DNA of 64,000 nt from assembly GCA_030248295.1 (NCBI GenBank), contig JASANH010000741.1, positions 1 to 64,000 of the forward strand. Reading direction: 5' to 3'. A program made the position numbers and the translations under genes. A model generated the notes under the pieces. That model saw only the letters and a program-made list of their open reading frames with translations. It was not told where the DNA came from and searched no databases. This stretch comes from Mesodorylaimus sp. YZB2_4 (lineage: Eukaryota > Nematoda > Enoplea > Dorylaimida > Dorylaimidae). Of the stretch, positions 35,417-53,700 are shown piece after piece; the stretch's first letter is position 1; every line of letters starts with the position of its first letter.

Positions 35417-37362
35417 ATGGAAGAAGTTGGTGTGTTAGTTGGTTACGCAGTGGACGGTGGGGCGAGAGGGGATCAGGCAGCTGGCACTTCCTTGTCTACC
35501 GAGAGCATTGGCGAAGTTCATGTTCGCGATGCGTTTCTTCAAGCGGTCTCGGCGGAGCCATCGAATTTTGCCTGCGGATCGTCGATATCGGAGAAATTAT
35601 CTGCGACGAACACGAGTAGTTACTGTCGTCACGTGGGGGCTTCGGAGGAGAACAGCACGCATGTTGTCTTCTTCGCTAGTGCGGCTGATAAAACGGCGCC
35701 CGACACGGCAAGTATGTGGGCTGAAGTGTGTAGTCTTATTTGGGTTGGTCAGGTCGATTAGGGTCGTTCGTTTTCAGCAAAACAACATGCTAGCAAGGCT
35801 TACGAGTGCCCGTTTTGCCATCGTGAGTTCAACAACGGCTTTACGTTCAAGGTGAGTGATTTGGCTGGGGATCTCTTTCCAATGATTCTTTGATTGGTCT
35901 TCCTTACCAGGTCCATGTGCGAGGACACACGGGCAAACCGTACCAGTGCATGATATGCGGCCGAGCATTCGCGCAGAAGAACAATGCCAAGAGGCACATT
36001 GATCGGCACAAGGTAAGGATGAGGGACGGCGAGTGCCAGCTTGCGTGACACGGGTTGAGCCGTTTTTAAGGTGTACCCTCATTTGGCCGTCCAGAGATCG
36101 AACAAGGCCAGCAACGAGGAGGCAGCAGTTCTGTTAGAGCAGTTGGAGGCGCAGTCGAGTCGAGGGGCGGTGGTGCGGCAGCTGGACGGGTGCAAGGAGG
36201 TATGCTTTCATACTGATTCACACGGGGGTAACGATAGAATCACGATTTAGCTTGACGATCCCATTCGAATCGTGTATCGATGCCCGTATTGCAAGGATCT
36301 GTTCAACTGCTTCCGTTGTGTAAAGAGGCACGCTCCGGTTCATGAGGATAAGAAGGTATGTGACAGGGAATGAAGATGGGGCAATTTTGATTGTACCTTT
36401 GGTCTCTAGGTCTTTCAGTGTCCTGTGCGGACTTGTCGTCAGCTGCATCCAGAGCTCGAAGAGTTCTTGGTTCACCTGGGCTCGCACGGTAACTTGTCGT
36501 ACGACTGTCCTATCTGTGGAAAGAAATACGATTCGCTGTCCGATATCGGCCTGCACCAGTGCGCCCATGTGATACTGAATGAAAGACGGTCGTTCGCCAA
36601 AAAGTAAGGCAGGTCAGAGAATACTTGGGCCGCCAGGGAGAACGGACTTTGTCTTTGCAGGTCCTGTCGGTGTGTCGAGTGCGGTGATGTTTTCAAGTCC
36701 TTGCAGTCGTTGGAAAGACACTGCGCTCAGACGACTCACCGATATCGATGCGTTCGGTGCAAGAGTGTGTACTGCAGTGCCAGGAGGTTGAGGAAACATC
36801 TCAAGTCGCACGGAGCAGATGCCAAGTTCGTGTGTTCCATTTGCAGCAAGTCCTATTCGCACGCGTGGACATTAAAGGTAGGGCCTGCCCGAGTAAGCCA
36901 GTGAATCTTACAAATAGGCATCTTTTTAGTGGCATACAAAGAACGTGCACGGAACAGCTAACACCGAATTTCCGTGTTCCAAGTGCCCAAAAGTGTTTAA
37001 ACGACGAGATGTGCTCCGGCGGCACGAAGCCAGTGTTCATAGTCCAGCTTCGCTTTTTCATTGCACTTTCGATGGGTGCGAAAAGACGTTCAAGCGACAG
37101 GACAGACTGAAAGAACACGTCTTGACTCATGGGGATGTCAGGAAACATCGGTGCGAGGTGTGCGGTAAGTGGAGGGGGGATGAATCATCTGACATTCTGA
37201 CGATTGTGTGTTTTAGGGAAGTCATTCATTCGACTGCAAGCGTGCAAGATGCATGTGAGGTCGGTTCATGAAAAGGCGTATAAGTTCCACTGCGGCTTGT
37301 GTGAAAAAGGATTCAACAGGTCTGATAAATTTGATGCCCATAAGAAACGCTGTGTGAAATAA
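35417..37362 (+). CDS. C2H2 zinc-finger protein, 12 fingers
   Basis: Nine exons (35417-35711, 35778-35851, 35911-36012, 36071-36199, 36251-36355, 36410-36603, 36661-36877, 36930-37164, 37217-37362) keep phase and encode 498 residues. About 90 residues of acidic/serine-rich N-terminus precede 12 Cys2His2 fingers. Fingers 1 and 2 are joined by a classical HTGKPY linker; the last four form an array with HGDVRKH- and HEKAYKF-type linkers, and one finger has an extended C-x4-C ([10 protein letters not shown]). The final finger ends in Cys instead of a second His (HKKRC). The product is probably a nuclear DNA-binding regulator. ZNF341-like architecture is possible but I cannot name an orthologue. 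The ATG was chosen because a strong acceptor (AG at 35408-35409) lies seven bases upstream. Confidence 0.87.
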
Positions 37363-40300
37363 CCTGTTGTCGCTATTATACGCGCCAGTGTCACGTAAAA
37401 AGCACCTTGACCTGACTGATAGTAGTCCCAGCTTGAAGAACTTGAGTGTGGTCATGAAAATTGTGTAGTGTTAATGTTACTCGAAACTTTTTCAAATTTG
37501 CCGCGGGGCGCTTTGAACCTGACCATAAGCTCCAGTAGAAAATGGATTTGTGCGCGGCGGCCATGTTTCGCAGTCTGCGGCCCCACATGTTTTCTGTACA
37601 TTTTCATTGTGGCAAGCAAAATTTTAGGAAACGCGTCGACTATTCGCATTCATTTCGTTTTGATTGAAGACATAGTGTTTATCGCTTCCGTTTCTTTGCT
37701 GTGAAAAGGTTAATCGTCAAACACTACGTTCGTTTTCATCAAGCATTCGAAATTTTCGCTTCGTCGAAACGGGAACGTTCACCGTAGGAAAGAAGAATTT
37801 TTGAAGGGGTACTTGCGTTACCGTGTTTTTATTTTGGCCAATTCGTCGGTTTGACGCGAAATTACCTGAACGTTTTCAAAACTAACTCAAAGTCGAAACG
37901 AAACCGATTTTTGACAATCGAAATCGAATTAGCCTACAGTACCTTCTACAACCAACCGTGGATGACTAATGTAAGCAACGACGTAGGTAGTACTTATCGA
38001 TTTCTTTTACCCGTCCCCTACGTAAGTATACAGGCTCACTGAAAATGCGCACGTATAGGCTTCGTATGCTTCGCGTCGGTGAAGCTTCGCATTAGGAATA
38101 TGCTCTATTGAAGACATGGTATGTTGAAACTGCATCTCACCTATGATTGTGTCAACTGATCGTGAGCCTACAAAACCAATTACCGTGTCGCGCAACGGCT
38201 ATACAGCAACAAGACCATAGTATTTACCGAAATCCGGCTTCTAACCGAATTAAGGGCCACGCACTTCGGAAACCTGACGAAAGCAGGCTTCACCATTGAA
38301 TTCTGGTGATATGCAAGGTAACTCAGGACTGTATAACCGAAACGTAATTCTTTGCGGACCTGCTGTTGTAACACACGACTACTTGTTGCGCAACGACGTC
38401 GATGCTGCCCTGTTTTGGCCCCATTGCAACAAGTAGGAGGTTCGACCTGATCTCTCGTTCGAAAAGATACTGACAGGTACGGTTTATTTCGTTACAGTAG
38501 TGTGCGAGCTGGGCGCCGTACGGTATTCTTGATTTTTGCGTACCTCTGTCGATGACGGGGATGGTTTCAGCCTCTTTGAGCCACGGTGCCATCAGGAACT
38601 GTTTTGGTGTACCTGCGCTAAAGGAAACCGGGCATGGTCGGCAAAGTTTTATAAGGGCAGGCTAGCTTGTACTTCGGGCTTTTTCGTTTTCATCCAATGG
38701 AGCCGGTGCTGCCGCCTCTTTGTAGAAGGCGTATGTTTTTACTCTTCAAAAAATGAGGCACACTGTTGCGTAATCGAGCTTTATTGACATTATTTGCCAA
38801 CAACTCTCACAACCTGGCTGGCTTCGCGCACTGACCTCTAGGTTGACCGATGTCTGATAGCGTCATCTCTAGACAACTGCAAGCGCCAATCAGTGATAAC
38901 TAGTGCATCGCACTATATTTCGGATTGTGTTTTTCACTGCATGAATGAATATATAGGCTATGTGAAGCGACAGATCTGCGGACGTGTGCTGCACTATCAA
39001 TGCCATCTGTGTCTGCACCTTACCATTAGGAGTAGGAGTACCTTGAGCGAACATGGGGGAGGGGGGCGAGTCAGGTCCTGTGTGCTCGAGAAGCAGCTTA
39101 CTTTAATAATCAGACAATCATCGAGAAGCCAGAACTACAGTATGCATATACACGCTATGTAATACCAGCGGAGCGCAGCCAAGTAATCATCTGTCTATAA
39201 TTTCACAGATCGACAAGAAAAATAACGAAAAACTAGTTCGTTCGATTAATCGACAAACGGCTAGATGACAAAAATTTGGGGACGAAGGGTCGGAATGAAA
39301 AGATGACACCACTTGCCATTGGAACATCTGACAATGCGAGCGAAATACCAAACCGTAAATGCATTTATTGCAGTAGAGTGATCTGGACTTGTGCTTCGTT
39401 AAGTTTTTCATATACGAAACCTAGTAGGATTCTGCGATAGGCCAAACTGCAGAAGAGAGCATACAGGCTGGGCTGTGAGGATAATCCGCGTGTTAGCTAG
39501 CGTGTTTCGTCCTGCTGACCGTGAGCTCAGTGTCGCGATGAGAAACGAACTCGAACTGGCGCGCGAGATACTTGCCTGACCGGTAACGTAAAAGAACTGT
39601 CAACTGGCAGACCGTGTAGACAGGATTGTCCATCTCACGAAAATCTAGACCGACCAAATGCTTGAGCACGAGATAATTGAATTCAGGGCTTTTCTTACGC
39701 ATCAGTCCTTGTTTTGAAGCACCCGTAAATTTCCTTTTTGTAAATTTTAAAATTCTGTGCTTTTGTCTTGGACTAATTTTGAAAGCCTGCGACTAGGGCT
39801 AGGTATTTTTGACTGGCGGTGTTCGAGGGGTCATACAGTAAGCGAGCATGCTGAAAACTAAAAAAGTCAGGGAGTCTAAAACGTGTCTTTAAAACCTGGA
39901 GAAATAAGAATTTTTGAGCTAAAACAAGGAAACTTTTGAGAGACTGCTATTGAAGTCTCAATTTTGAATCACCTGCCTTTTTGTGCATCTGTTGATCATG
40001 CTAGAAGTCCATATGGATCTAGTCTTGCTGGGGCAGCGTGAAAATAATCAAAAAAAAAATCGAATTTTTTTTGTCTGGGAAACCTGGTAAAATCAGGGGA
40101 AATCCATTCCTTGTGTGAACCCTGGATACGTTCGTGTACGTTCACTTAGGTGGGGGTCGAAGCATGCTTAATTTGCACGGTGGTGCTCCAACGAAAGAGA
40201 GTCGTAATTTTCAGATTTTTGTTATGAGTACAACCAATTAGTTTTCAATTTCGTAAGCTGAAAAGTTGCAATGAAGGATATGATCGGGGACTGGGCAATA

Positions 40301-41828
40301 AGGCGGACTCGACTGTATGGCATCACAGATGGCCTAGTTGCACCAGAGACTGAAAAACTTGACGAGTGCTAGTCTGACCACGACAACAGTCGCTGTTTGG
40401 TCAATCTTGGTGATTTTCGTCAGGATGACTTGTAGGATTCAGGGGGTGATATCCCTCATTATGACCCTGGTGCTCATTTGGGACCAGTTTTTGGAGATCC
40501 CTTAGAAATACAGTTTACTATTTGAAGTATTGGAAGCCTGGTTACTGTGGCTGAAAATGGGACCAACCATTTGGATGCTCACACCATTTGGACCATTTGA
40601 TTTGGATGGTCTGCCCGAAAGGGAGGAGGCTGAAGAATAGTATTGCCTCATCGAGAAGTGGTCAGAAGGAAGTCTTGGTCGTAGATGAATTTGGGACAGT
40701 GGTTCTGTACTGCAATAATATACTGTGCTCATTCTGGGCCCTCTCCCATTGTCCGTGCTGTAGAAGGCTAGCAGAGATAACCCCGTCCCGTATTTCATGC
40801 GGGAGAATTCTACTCGTTTATGTGCAGTATGATGTGCGAGTGTGATTCTCCCGCAGCAGCTGTTTGTGTTAGCACCCTTTCAGCTAGTCAAGAGGCCCAC
40901 CAGTGCAAGATTTTAGTCGGTTCAGGCTGATTTTACTCATAGGTTTATCAGGTACTTACAATATGCAAGTGGGGTGTGTGACGGAGGCAAGTAATCTGAT
41001 CCGCCTAACGATGAGGGAGCCAAACGTAAAAACCCAAGCATTTTTGTGGAAAATTTTGCGAAAAGGGTTTTTCAGCGTAACCTAAATTGTGCCCAGGACT
41101 TTGTAGGGGAACCTTGTTTTCACCTTTCAGAAATCTTGGCGAGGCAGGTGTTTGTTCCTGTAGCTTGAAGTCTGTACAGATGAGCACTCCCTTCAGCCAG
41201 TCACAGAGACTGCTGTGCTGCAGGTCATGGTGCGGTCAGGTTACAGTATGCCTCTCTGGATGCCAGTGTGAGTCAGTCATGTTATGGGTCAGTACCAGTG
41301 GCAGTGCGCATTCGAGGAGTGAGTGCTTGGATCGAAGGCCAGCTTTCAAAACATGATTCATATCTTAAAGACTGGCTTTCGGGAAAGCAGGACGTGATCG
41401 GGGAGGGGTCATATGGCATGGCGTTCGGACTGTGGACTGCGGACTCGTTGTCATAACTTGTTGGAGGACTGATTGAGTCCAGTCTAAGTAAGATAGGACA
41501 GGTCGATGAGTTAGCGTCAGACGATTGGTGGGGTCCATATTTTTGGAAAGTAGAGTCGGATTTGTAGTCGAAAGTACTGCAGTGATTCCATTCCTCCTTA
41601 CCAGGTCGGATCTCTTTTGAATCGTAATGGCGCGAGTGTGATGTACCAGAATGACACGGCGGGCGTACGATCAGTTTCACTGCCTTGGATGAAAGAGCAG
41701 GCGACAAATGGCGCAGCACTGCAGCAATAGCACGATTGCCTGGCTAATGAGGTCCCTTGCTTTCTAAGCACAATACACTGGTGGTAGCAGCATTACTTTT
41801 GTGTTTAGGTGTCTAATCCGCTTACACA
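37363..41828. other. 4.5-kb gene-free stretch
   Basis: This is the largest gap in the window. No open frame here shows family resemblance or paired splice sites. The only structure I can point to is an 11-base inverted repeat, TGCGGGAGAAT at 40798-40808 and its complement at 40845-40855. No tRNA, rRNA or recognised transposon is seen. A splice acceptor (AG at 41807-41808) lies 20 bases before the RBM12 ATG, so this gap probably includes a promoter and a 5' non-coding exon or outron. Confidence 0.5.
40798..40855. repeat. 11-base inverted repeat with 36-base loop
   Basis: TGCGGGAGAAT at 40798-40808 is perfectly complementary to ATTCTCCCGCA at 40845-40855. It could form a hairpin; it is short enough to be a chance event in 64 kb. 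Confidence 0.5.
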
Positions 41829-44800
41829 ATGAATAACGGAGTCATAATTCGTCTGCAGAAATTGCCCTGGGAGGCGGCATCAGCCGACGTTCGGGAGTTC
41901 TTTCATGGTCTGTATATACCCGATGGGGGAGTGCACATTGTGGGCGGTCGAGACGGCGATGCGTTCATCGCCTTCGGCAGCGATGAAGACGCTCGTCGAG
42001 CTATGCGTCTCGATGGCAAACGGATTAAGAATTCCAAGGTTAAGCTATTCCTGAGCAGCCGTGTCGAAATGCAACAAGTGATCGACAAAGCCCGAATGGA
42101 AATGCAGCAGAGTGTCAGTCAGAATGCACCGGGCGGTGGGGAACCGAAGCATCGGTTGTCGCAAGAGAAACGGCGTCGCAGTCGGAGCAGAAGTGCTGAC
42201 CGGCATCACAGGTCGAGGAGCCGTTCGCAAGATCGCCATCGAGTCAAGGGCGCGGCCAATCCGGTTCCACAGCCCCCTCCGCAACTGCCAGCCACGCCCA
42301 TATCAGGATTTTCGTCATTCCGAAATGAACCAGTGGATTCGGGGCCGAGGTACCCATCTGGACGAGGTGTGCTGGACAGAAGCGGACCTCCCGATGGACG
42401 CCTGCTGGACCGTGGAGCGGGTGATCAACCGCCCAATCGATACTTTCCGTCTCGTTCGCAAGAACCCCCTCCATTCCCGCTGCGTCGAGAAACTGGCGGG
42501 CTTGGGCCGACTCAAGTGGCCCCGTCGTTTCAGGGCTCTAATGGAAATGGTCGCATGGGGCCGAATGTCGGTGAAGGGTTCGGAGGGCCACCGCAACTAG
42601 TTCGACCAGCATTGATGGCTCTTTCTCACGGCCCTGGTGGTGGAGCGAATAAAGTTAATGAGCCGCCCGGATTTCACAGTTCGGGTGCCCGACCAAGAAT
42701 GGAAGCCCGTGTCGATCCGTCGATCGAATCAAAGCCAGCGCCCATGATGAATATGGAACCGAATCCGCCGTTTGGAATCCAGCAGCAAGGACCGCCACCA
42801 CCAGGGAGACCATCGAGGAGGGCTCTGTTGCCGGCGCCAGAGGAAATGTCAGATCCGATACCAGAATTTGGAGGCGAGCCCAGGAATTTCGATGGTCCGC
42901 CAGTGGCAGGCATATTCCCACCTTCGACTTTGAATCCTGGCTTGGATATGCAACAGCGACAGCCTCCTCAACAGCTGTTGCCAAATCGGCCGAGTCAACC
43001 GTTCATCGATCACCCTATGCCCAACGAGTGGCCTGTGGAGAGCAATTTGCCACAACAGGTCCTTCCCTTCAATCCCGCTCCTCACGGCCGACCAACTTTG
43101 CTGATGCCTCCGACATTGCCGAAGAAGGACGTCGGCTTATCCGTATTGATGGCAGCCGTGCCGCCCTCCTTGCTGAAGTATGCAGCCATCCGGGAATTCT
43201 TCTATCCCCTCGATTTGGAGGGTGCCAACAGCATCAAGGTGGCGGTGGACGAGTATGGCCAACGAACGGGCCAGGTCTATTGCAAGTTTTTGACGGTGGA
43301 GGACGCCGAGCGAGCGTTGTCTTACACTGGTCGGGAGCAGATCTACATTCGGGCGTGCAGTAACGAGGAGTTCGAGAGTGCTGTCGATGGCGGCCTGGCT
43401 CGGCAGCGGTCCAGGAGCAAGGATCGGGACAGCGATGGGAGCTCGCACAGGGGTCGAAGGTAAGGCTGAGGGATTAGTCTGTACCACCTGACAAGGGCGT
43501 AGAGTGCTGTAGCCCAATTATTTCATGCCGGGCGCAGATTCAGCTTGTTTCTTCTTTCAGGGACGATTCGCGCAGTCGCTCGGGCCTGAACGACTACAGG
43601 GAAGGAGGAAGCAGCAAATACGACGACTTTGTGTTGGAAGTGTCCAACATACCGTACAAGGCCGTTCAACGGGACCTTCGGTACATGTTCGAACATTTTC
43701 GCCCTCTCGAAATTCGTCGCCTGTACAAACACCACCACGCCAATGGAAAAGTCGTGACGTCGGATACCGCATTTGTCATTTTTGAGAACGTAAGTTGGCC
43801 GTTGTGTGGCTGTACGGTATGGGCAAGGAGTGCTTGGTCGGCTGAAAAGGTCGGCAAGGGTTTCCATGCCTGCTTTACCCCTCCCCCTTGGGGGAAAAGG
43901 ACCCTATTCATTGACCTGTGATGAAGGAATGTTGATTCCTGAAAATATGCAAATCAGCCACTCCTTTTTTGGGATCCGGCTCTGGTCCATATGGTCCGGG
44001 TCCGAGTCTGGTCCGGTATGGTCATCTGGGACAATCAATGCAGGTGGTCCTTTGTAGGAGAAAGACGTGTCGTCCGCACTGAGGATGCGCGATCACCGCA
44101 TGTTGGACCGTGAAGTGCGTCTGAAACGCAGCGGTATGGCGGCCATGGAAGACACGTTCAAGCGAGCACCGCCGCCGCCCGAAGAAGCCGTGGCCGAATG
44201 GGTTATTCATAGGAGACGAGACCGACGACAAGACCGCCCCGACAGGACTGTCTCGCGTTCCCCGCCTCGACACCGTTCGCCAGAGTTGCCTTACCAGCGC
44301 CCGACCAGTCCTTATCATCGACCACCGGCTTCCAAGCAAGAACTGTCCCGCGGAGCATCGCCAGTCGTCACGTCGACTCCGGCATCGACGTTTGCCTATA
44401 CGTGCGTGTGTATGAAGGGAGTGGCCATGAATGCGACGAACCGCGATGTGGCGTCGTTTTTTGCTGGCCTCAGTATTGTACCGAATGGAATACGAATCCT
44501 GAAAGGCACTCCGGGCGTGTCCTATGTCGAATTCGCAACTGCGGGCGATTGTGAGCAAGCGTCGAAGAAGGACCGATCGTACATTGGGACGCAAATGGTC
44601 ACTGTCCGCCCGTGCACCAAGGAGGAAGTGATGGAAGCCGTGCATAAGCAATTCGGATTGAACGGTGGAGGCAATGGGGGCAACAGTCCGCAGATGCAGT
44701 TGTTGTCGACCGGCGAGTCGACGCCGGTGGCTATGTCGAATCAAAGCCAACAATTTTTCGATGTCGCCAGGCCAGTCGCAATGAAGAACGAGTCCTTGTT

Positions 44801-45281
44801 TGTCGATCAATCGAATCCCCATTTGCAACAGCAGAAGGGCGAAGATCAGACGAAACTGCTCTACTTGCAGCAACTGGCTGCTCTGGCCAAACAGCAGGAG
44901 GAAGAGACTGGCATTGGTGGAAAGCTGATGATGGATCTGAACCAAGTGGAGATGACCAGCACTGGCCAGTTCCCCGTATCCGATATGTCCGACATGCCAC
45001 CCATCGATCCAGAAGTGGTGTGCAGCATCGGAATCCCAGGGTGCGTGGTCGCCTTGCACAACTTGCCGCCCAGGATCACTTTGGAAGAGATATGCCAGCT
45101 GTTCCAAGCCTACCAGCTGATCGACGATAGCGTGCGCATGCACTACAGCAATACTGGCGAACCCACGGGGGACTGCCTGCTGGCATTCGCCACGGCACTC
45201 GATGCCCAGACGGCCTGCGCCAATGTGAATGGGACAGTGATCGGGGGACAGCTGATAAAGATGTACGTGGTGCCCACGTGA
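41829..45281 (+). CDS. RBM12: RNA-binding protein RBM12 (SWAN) homologue, five RRMs
   Basis: Three exons (41829-43459, 43561-43789, 44058-45281) keep phase and encode about 1,027 residues. RBM12 is a nuclear RNA-binding protein with five RRMs. RRM1 (residues about 5-78) opens GVIIRLQKLPWEAASADVRE and contains GLYIPDGGVHIVGG, nearly diagnostic for the family. Later RRMs lie at about 437-512, 568-650 (across the 43789/44058 splice), 733-810 and 947-1025; the last ends in TGDCLLAF..., matching the C-terminal RRM of RBM12. The linkers are rich in Arg-Ser (RRRSRSRSADR) and Pro-Gly, as in the vertebrate protein. A 373-codon antisense frame at 44022-45143 is a shadow of the long exon. Confidence 0.92.
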
Positions 45282-45754
45282 GTGGAATGACGTATTTAGT
45301 GTTCACTGTTTGCGTGTCAGAAATCGGAATTTGAGTTGACTCGTGCTGGGAAAGTGGAATTATGTAAAGGGCATGTTGGTAATGGGTGTGACCGCTAACG
45401 TGGTCAGTTGTGTCTTGCGTAAAAAAGGGATAAAAAGTGTTGACTTTGATTACAAGTAGTGATGAGGCAGGATGCCCTGGGAATGTCCCTGTGCCAGAAT
45501 TTTGGATTTACCGCGCTTGAGCATCACTCATTGCCAGATTGCGATAAGCGGCTGCGGGGATGGTGTGCGCCGCGTGTTCATTGGCGAGGAATCCTCGGAT
45601 TTGCATGCACCGTTGGATTTCGATTGTAAAGAAAACAGGAAATTGGGAATTTGGTCAAAATTATTTATTTTGAGCATCAGCTTTGCGCTTTGCCGTTTGA
45701 CACAGTGGAAATCTTATTTTATTAGTCAAAAATCCTTAGTTGTTGAGTTTCACG
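45282..45754. other. gap between RBM12 and AP1G1
   Basis: 473 bases with no supported gene. A T-rich acceptor ends in AG at 45724-45725, 29 bases before the AP1G1 ATG. Confidence 0.5.
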
Positions 45755-50261
<4,507 letters not shown>

Positions 50262-50753
50262 AGTTGCGCTGGAATGCGGCTTATCGGCGAGTGGTCGGCA
50301 GGTGTCGCTGTAGTTCTGGCACGCTTTGAAGCATCGTGCATTGCTGTGATTCTTTGATAATGGACTGTGCTGCGCATGAGGTGAGGAGATGAAGCGGATG
50401 TTGGATGTCTTTGGTTCAGTGTTATCACCGTCCTCGTTCCTGTCTTATATAACATTGTCGTAGCGACCCCTACACCTAGGGAAGTTTTCCAACACGTTTT
50501 GTATCGGCAGTGATATTCGGTTTGTATTGTTTATTTCGTGGGTTTGTAAACGGAAATTCGGAATCGTGGTTTGTTTAAAACTATAGTTCAGCTGATCGTG
50601 AGCTTTACGGTGCCCGCTAATTTTGACGATTTTGCCTTACCGCGGTTCTGCAATAAGGCTTGTGTTGTCTGCATTACCCGCGAATGTCTGATGTTCAGGC
50701 AATAGTGGAAGAACGGGATAGAATTTCGTTTTCTAAATTATGCTCTCCGTAAA
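50262..50753. other. gap between AP1G1 and TSC2
   Basis: 492 bases with no supported gene. An acceptor-like TTCAG ends at 50697-50698, 55 bases before the TSC2 ATG. No AATAAA is seen; CAATAAG at 50650-50656 is the nearest variant. Confidence 0.45.
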
Positions 50754-53700
50754 ATGGCTTCAAAACACAAGGAAGGGATCAAAGAAAAATTAAAAACTTT
50801 GTTTCATATATCGAAGGACGAGGCTGGTGGGGACGGTGGCGAGCATTATCATGGCCGTGGAATTCATCGATCGTCGAGTGTGCACGCCTTCATCACACCC
50901 TCGATTTTACGATCAGTGGGCCCCGAGTCGGATGTATCTTCTCGATTGAAAGCGTTATCTGAATTGAAGCCTCTAGTGTCGACGAAATTATTAGAAGATG
51001 GTGCAGTGGAGAATTTGTGGCTATGCATTCAAGATTTGGTAAATTCGGTGGACTCGACACAAAGGCAAGCTGGTATGGAATTTATGGTGGCATTATGCAA
51101 GGGCCAGGCCAGTCGAATGGGATTATGTCGGTTGATGTTCTTTGAGCATTTCAAGAAGGTCGGTTCGGTGGCTGGCGACGAAAATGGGGGAAATCCACTG
51201 GCTTTGTATACGGACCTGTTGAAAGCGTTGTGCCGAGAAGGTCAGGATGTCGGCGATTTCGAAGAAGAAATTGGTTCTCTTTGTTTGACATTTCTTTACG
51301 AATATTTACGTCGCGGATCGGATGCAACGGAATTGTTACGTTTATTACAAAACTTGATAAAATTTCATTCTGCGTACTTCGACGAAGACGTGATGCGGAA
51401 TTGTGTTCGTTATGTCTGCATTATCGCGTGCCGGACCAAAAGTGGATCCCCGGAGCCGAGCGATGAGATCGTGTGCTGCTTGAATGTCCTGGACGCCATC
51501 CTGTGCTACGGTGTATGGCCAGGGGGAACGTTGCTGGTGGTCGTGACGGCCTTGTGCAAGTTGGTCAATGCGAAACTGTTGTGCGAGCACTGTTGGATGT
51601 TCATGCGCAACTTATTGGGAAGCCATCTCGGACACGGAACTGTCTACACCATGTGCAGTTTGATGCAAGCGGCCGAAACGTATCCGGATGAGGGCGTACT
51701 ACGTGGCGCAGTCTTCTTCGTCGGGGCGTCATTGTGGGGTGCTCAGCAAGTGGACGGTCTTCGACATACGCCTGGCTCCGTGCTCTCGTCCATGTTGCGG
51801 TCTCTGGGATCGAATAGCGTAATTGTGGCCTATGAAGTTGTCATCTGGGTTCAACGTCTGGTCCAGAAATACGGCAAGGACTTACAACTTTTGACTTGGG
51901 ATCTAGTACTGCAAATATTGGAGCGTATTTTCGAGGTGGCTGAAGCTAATGCCCTTCCTCCAGCCAGTAATGTGACTATGCTGTGCCACGACGCGCTGAC
52001 ATCGATCGAACAACTGCACGAATCCCATCGATTCAATGGCTCGCTGGAACAGTTATTTATCCTCATCGAGAACGTAGCAAAGCACCGACCCGAGGGATCG
52101 ATTTTGCGTCTTATGGCTTATCGAACGCAGTCGTTGAGCCCCAGCAGAGGTATGTCGTACTGTCTAGTGTTCTCTTCACTGGCTGATAACTGTTTCAGGT
52201 AACTGGCTGAGTCAACTGCACGCACTCTTGGACACCTACTACAATCGAGACGCTCGCTCCAACGTGCGTATAGAAGCTGTTCGTATTCTCCGCAATTTGT
52301 ACGTTGAACATCGTCATTTGCACAGCGACGAGCTGGTGGAGGTCGTCGTGTTACCAGTGTTCGCAGAAGTCGACAGCGAATCGGATTACGAAGTCCAAGC
52401 TAACGTCATCAATTTAATCGTGGACATGGCCAAAACGACTAGTCAAAACTGTTTTATCGAACTGGTCGCCATATTGGAAAAAACATTGAATCATCGGCTG
52501 GAAAAGATCGATTTAAAAACACCGAATCAGGAAGAATTACGTCAATACTTTATCAATATCGAGTGCGCATTAGACGGTTTGATCGAAATTCTGAAAGTGA
52601 AATGGTGTTGTACGCCAGCCACGGAAGCATTGCACGTTTTGGACTTACTAACGGCGCACATTCAGTTGCTGTATTCTCGGGATATTTGCGACAAACTCGG
52701 CTCGTCCGCTCGCGCTTGTGGATTGAAATTTTTGTTGAGCCTCGGCGCCGAGATCGGGACTCAACGGCTGGTGTACAAGGAACCAATGTCGGGGCAGTTG
52801 GTGGCCAGTGCTTTCATTGTTTGCGCCGATCCCGACCAAGAGACGTCGCCCCCGCTGTCGCCCTTGACTGGTAACTACGCGAGCAGTGGACGGGTGGTCG
52901 ATTTCTCGGCCAGTCAAGTCATTCAAACGTTCGCCCGGTGTATCCAGAAAGAGCGGCAATGGCAAGTGCTGCGGATACTGCTGACCGAAATGCCGGCTTT
53001 CCTTCTGAGCAGACGACTGGCATTGTCGGATGTCGAAGGCGTGGCTTCGATTTGTTCGTCCGCCTTCCGATTGTGCACTGATTCGAAAGGTCCTCTGGGT
53101 ATTTACCAGGGATCTGAAAAGTTGACGATCGCTGACGTAAAAGAGAACGCGTTCTCTTTGCTCACCGGATTGATTCCTTATCGATCGTACTTCGACGAGA
53201 GATTGCAAAAAGATTTGGCCTCCACGATACAAAATGGAATCACGAACAAGGCCGGCTATGCTATCATTTCGACCATCAGCTGTTTGTTGGAAATGCCGGA
53301 TATCATGGCTCCCACGATTCGCGATTTGGTTCGTCGACTCGGTGACTTGCCATCAGCACCGACCATCGCGATTCCTGTATTGGAACTGCTGAGCACGCTG
53401 ATGAGGATGCAAAATTTGTACAAAGACTTTAGTCCAGACGATTTCGAGAGTGTATTCAAGGCGTTGACGTCGTATGTGGATCCGTTCATGCTTACTGATT
53501 ATATCGTTGCCATGGCTTATCAAGTGCTCTTTCGGTGGTTTCTGAGGGCGCCGATGTCGTTGCGGCCGCGTTTGGCACAGGTGAGTCCTTAATTAATCAA
53601 ATGTTTCGAGGGCGTATTTCCAGAGGCCTCACGCACTGTGTCTTATGAAGACTCTTTTTAGTACACCCTGAAACGAATCGCCGACGTGGCCAAAAGGAGA

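Noticed and set aside
44022-45143. 373-codon open frame on the minus strand
   Set aside because: It lies wholly opposite the RBM12 last exon, whose plus-strand reading has two clear RRMs; long antisense frames are common opposite GC-balanced long exons. No family motif is seen.
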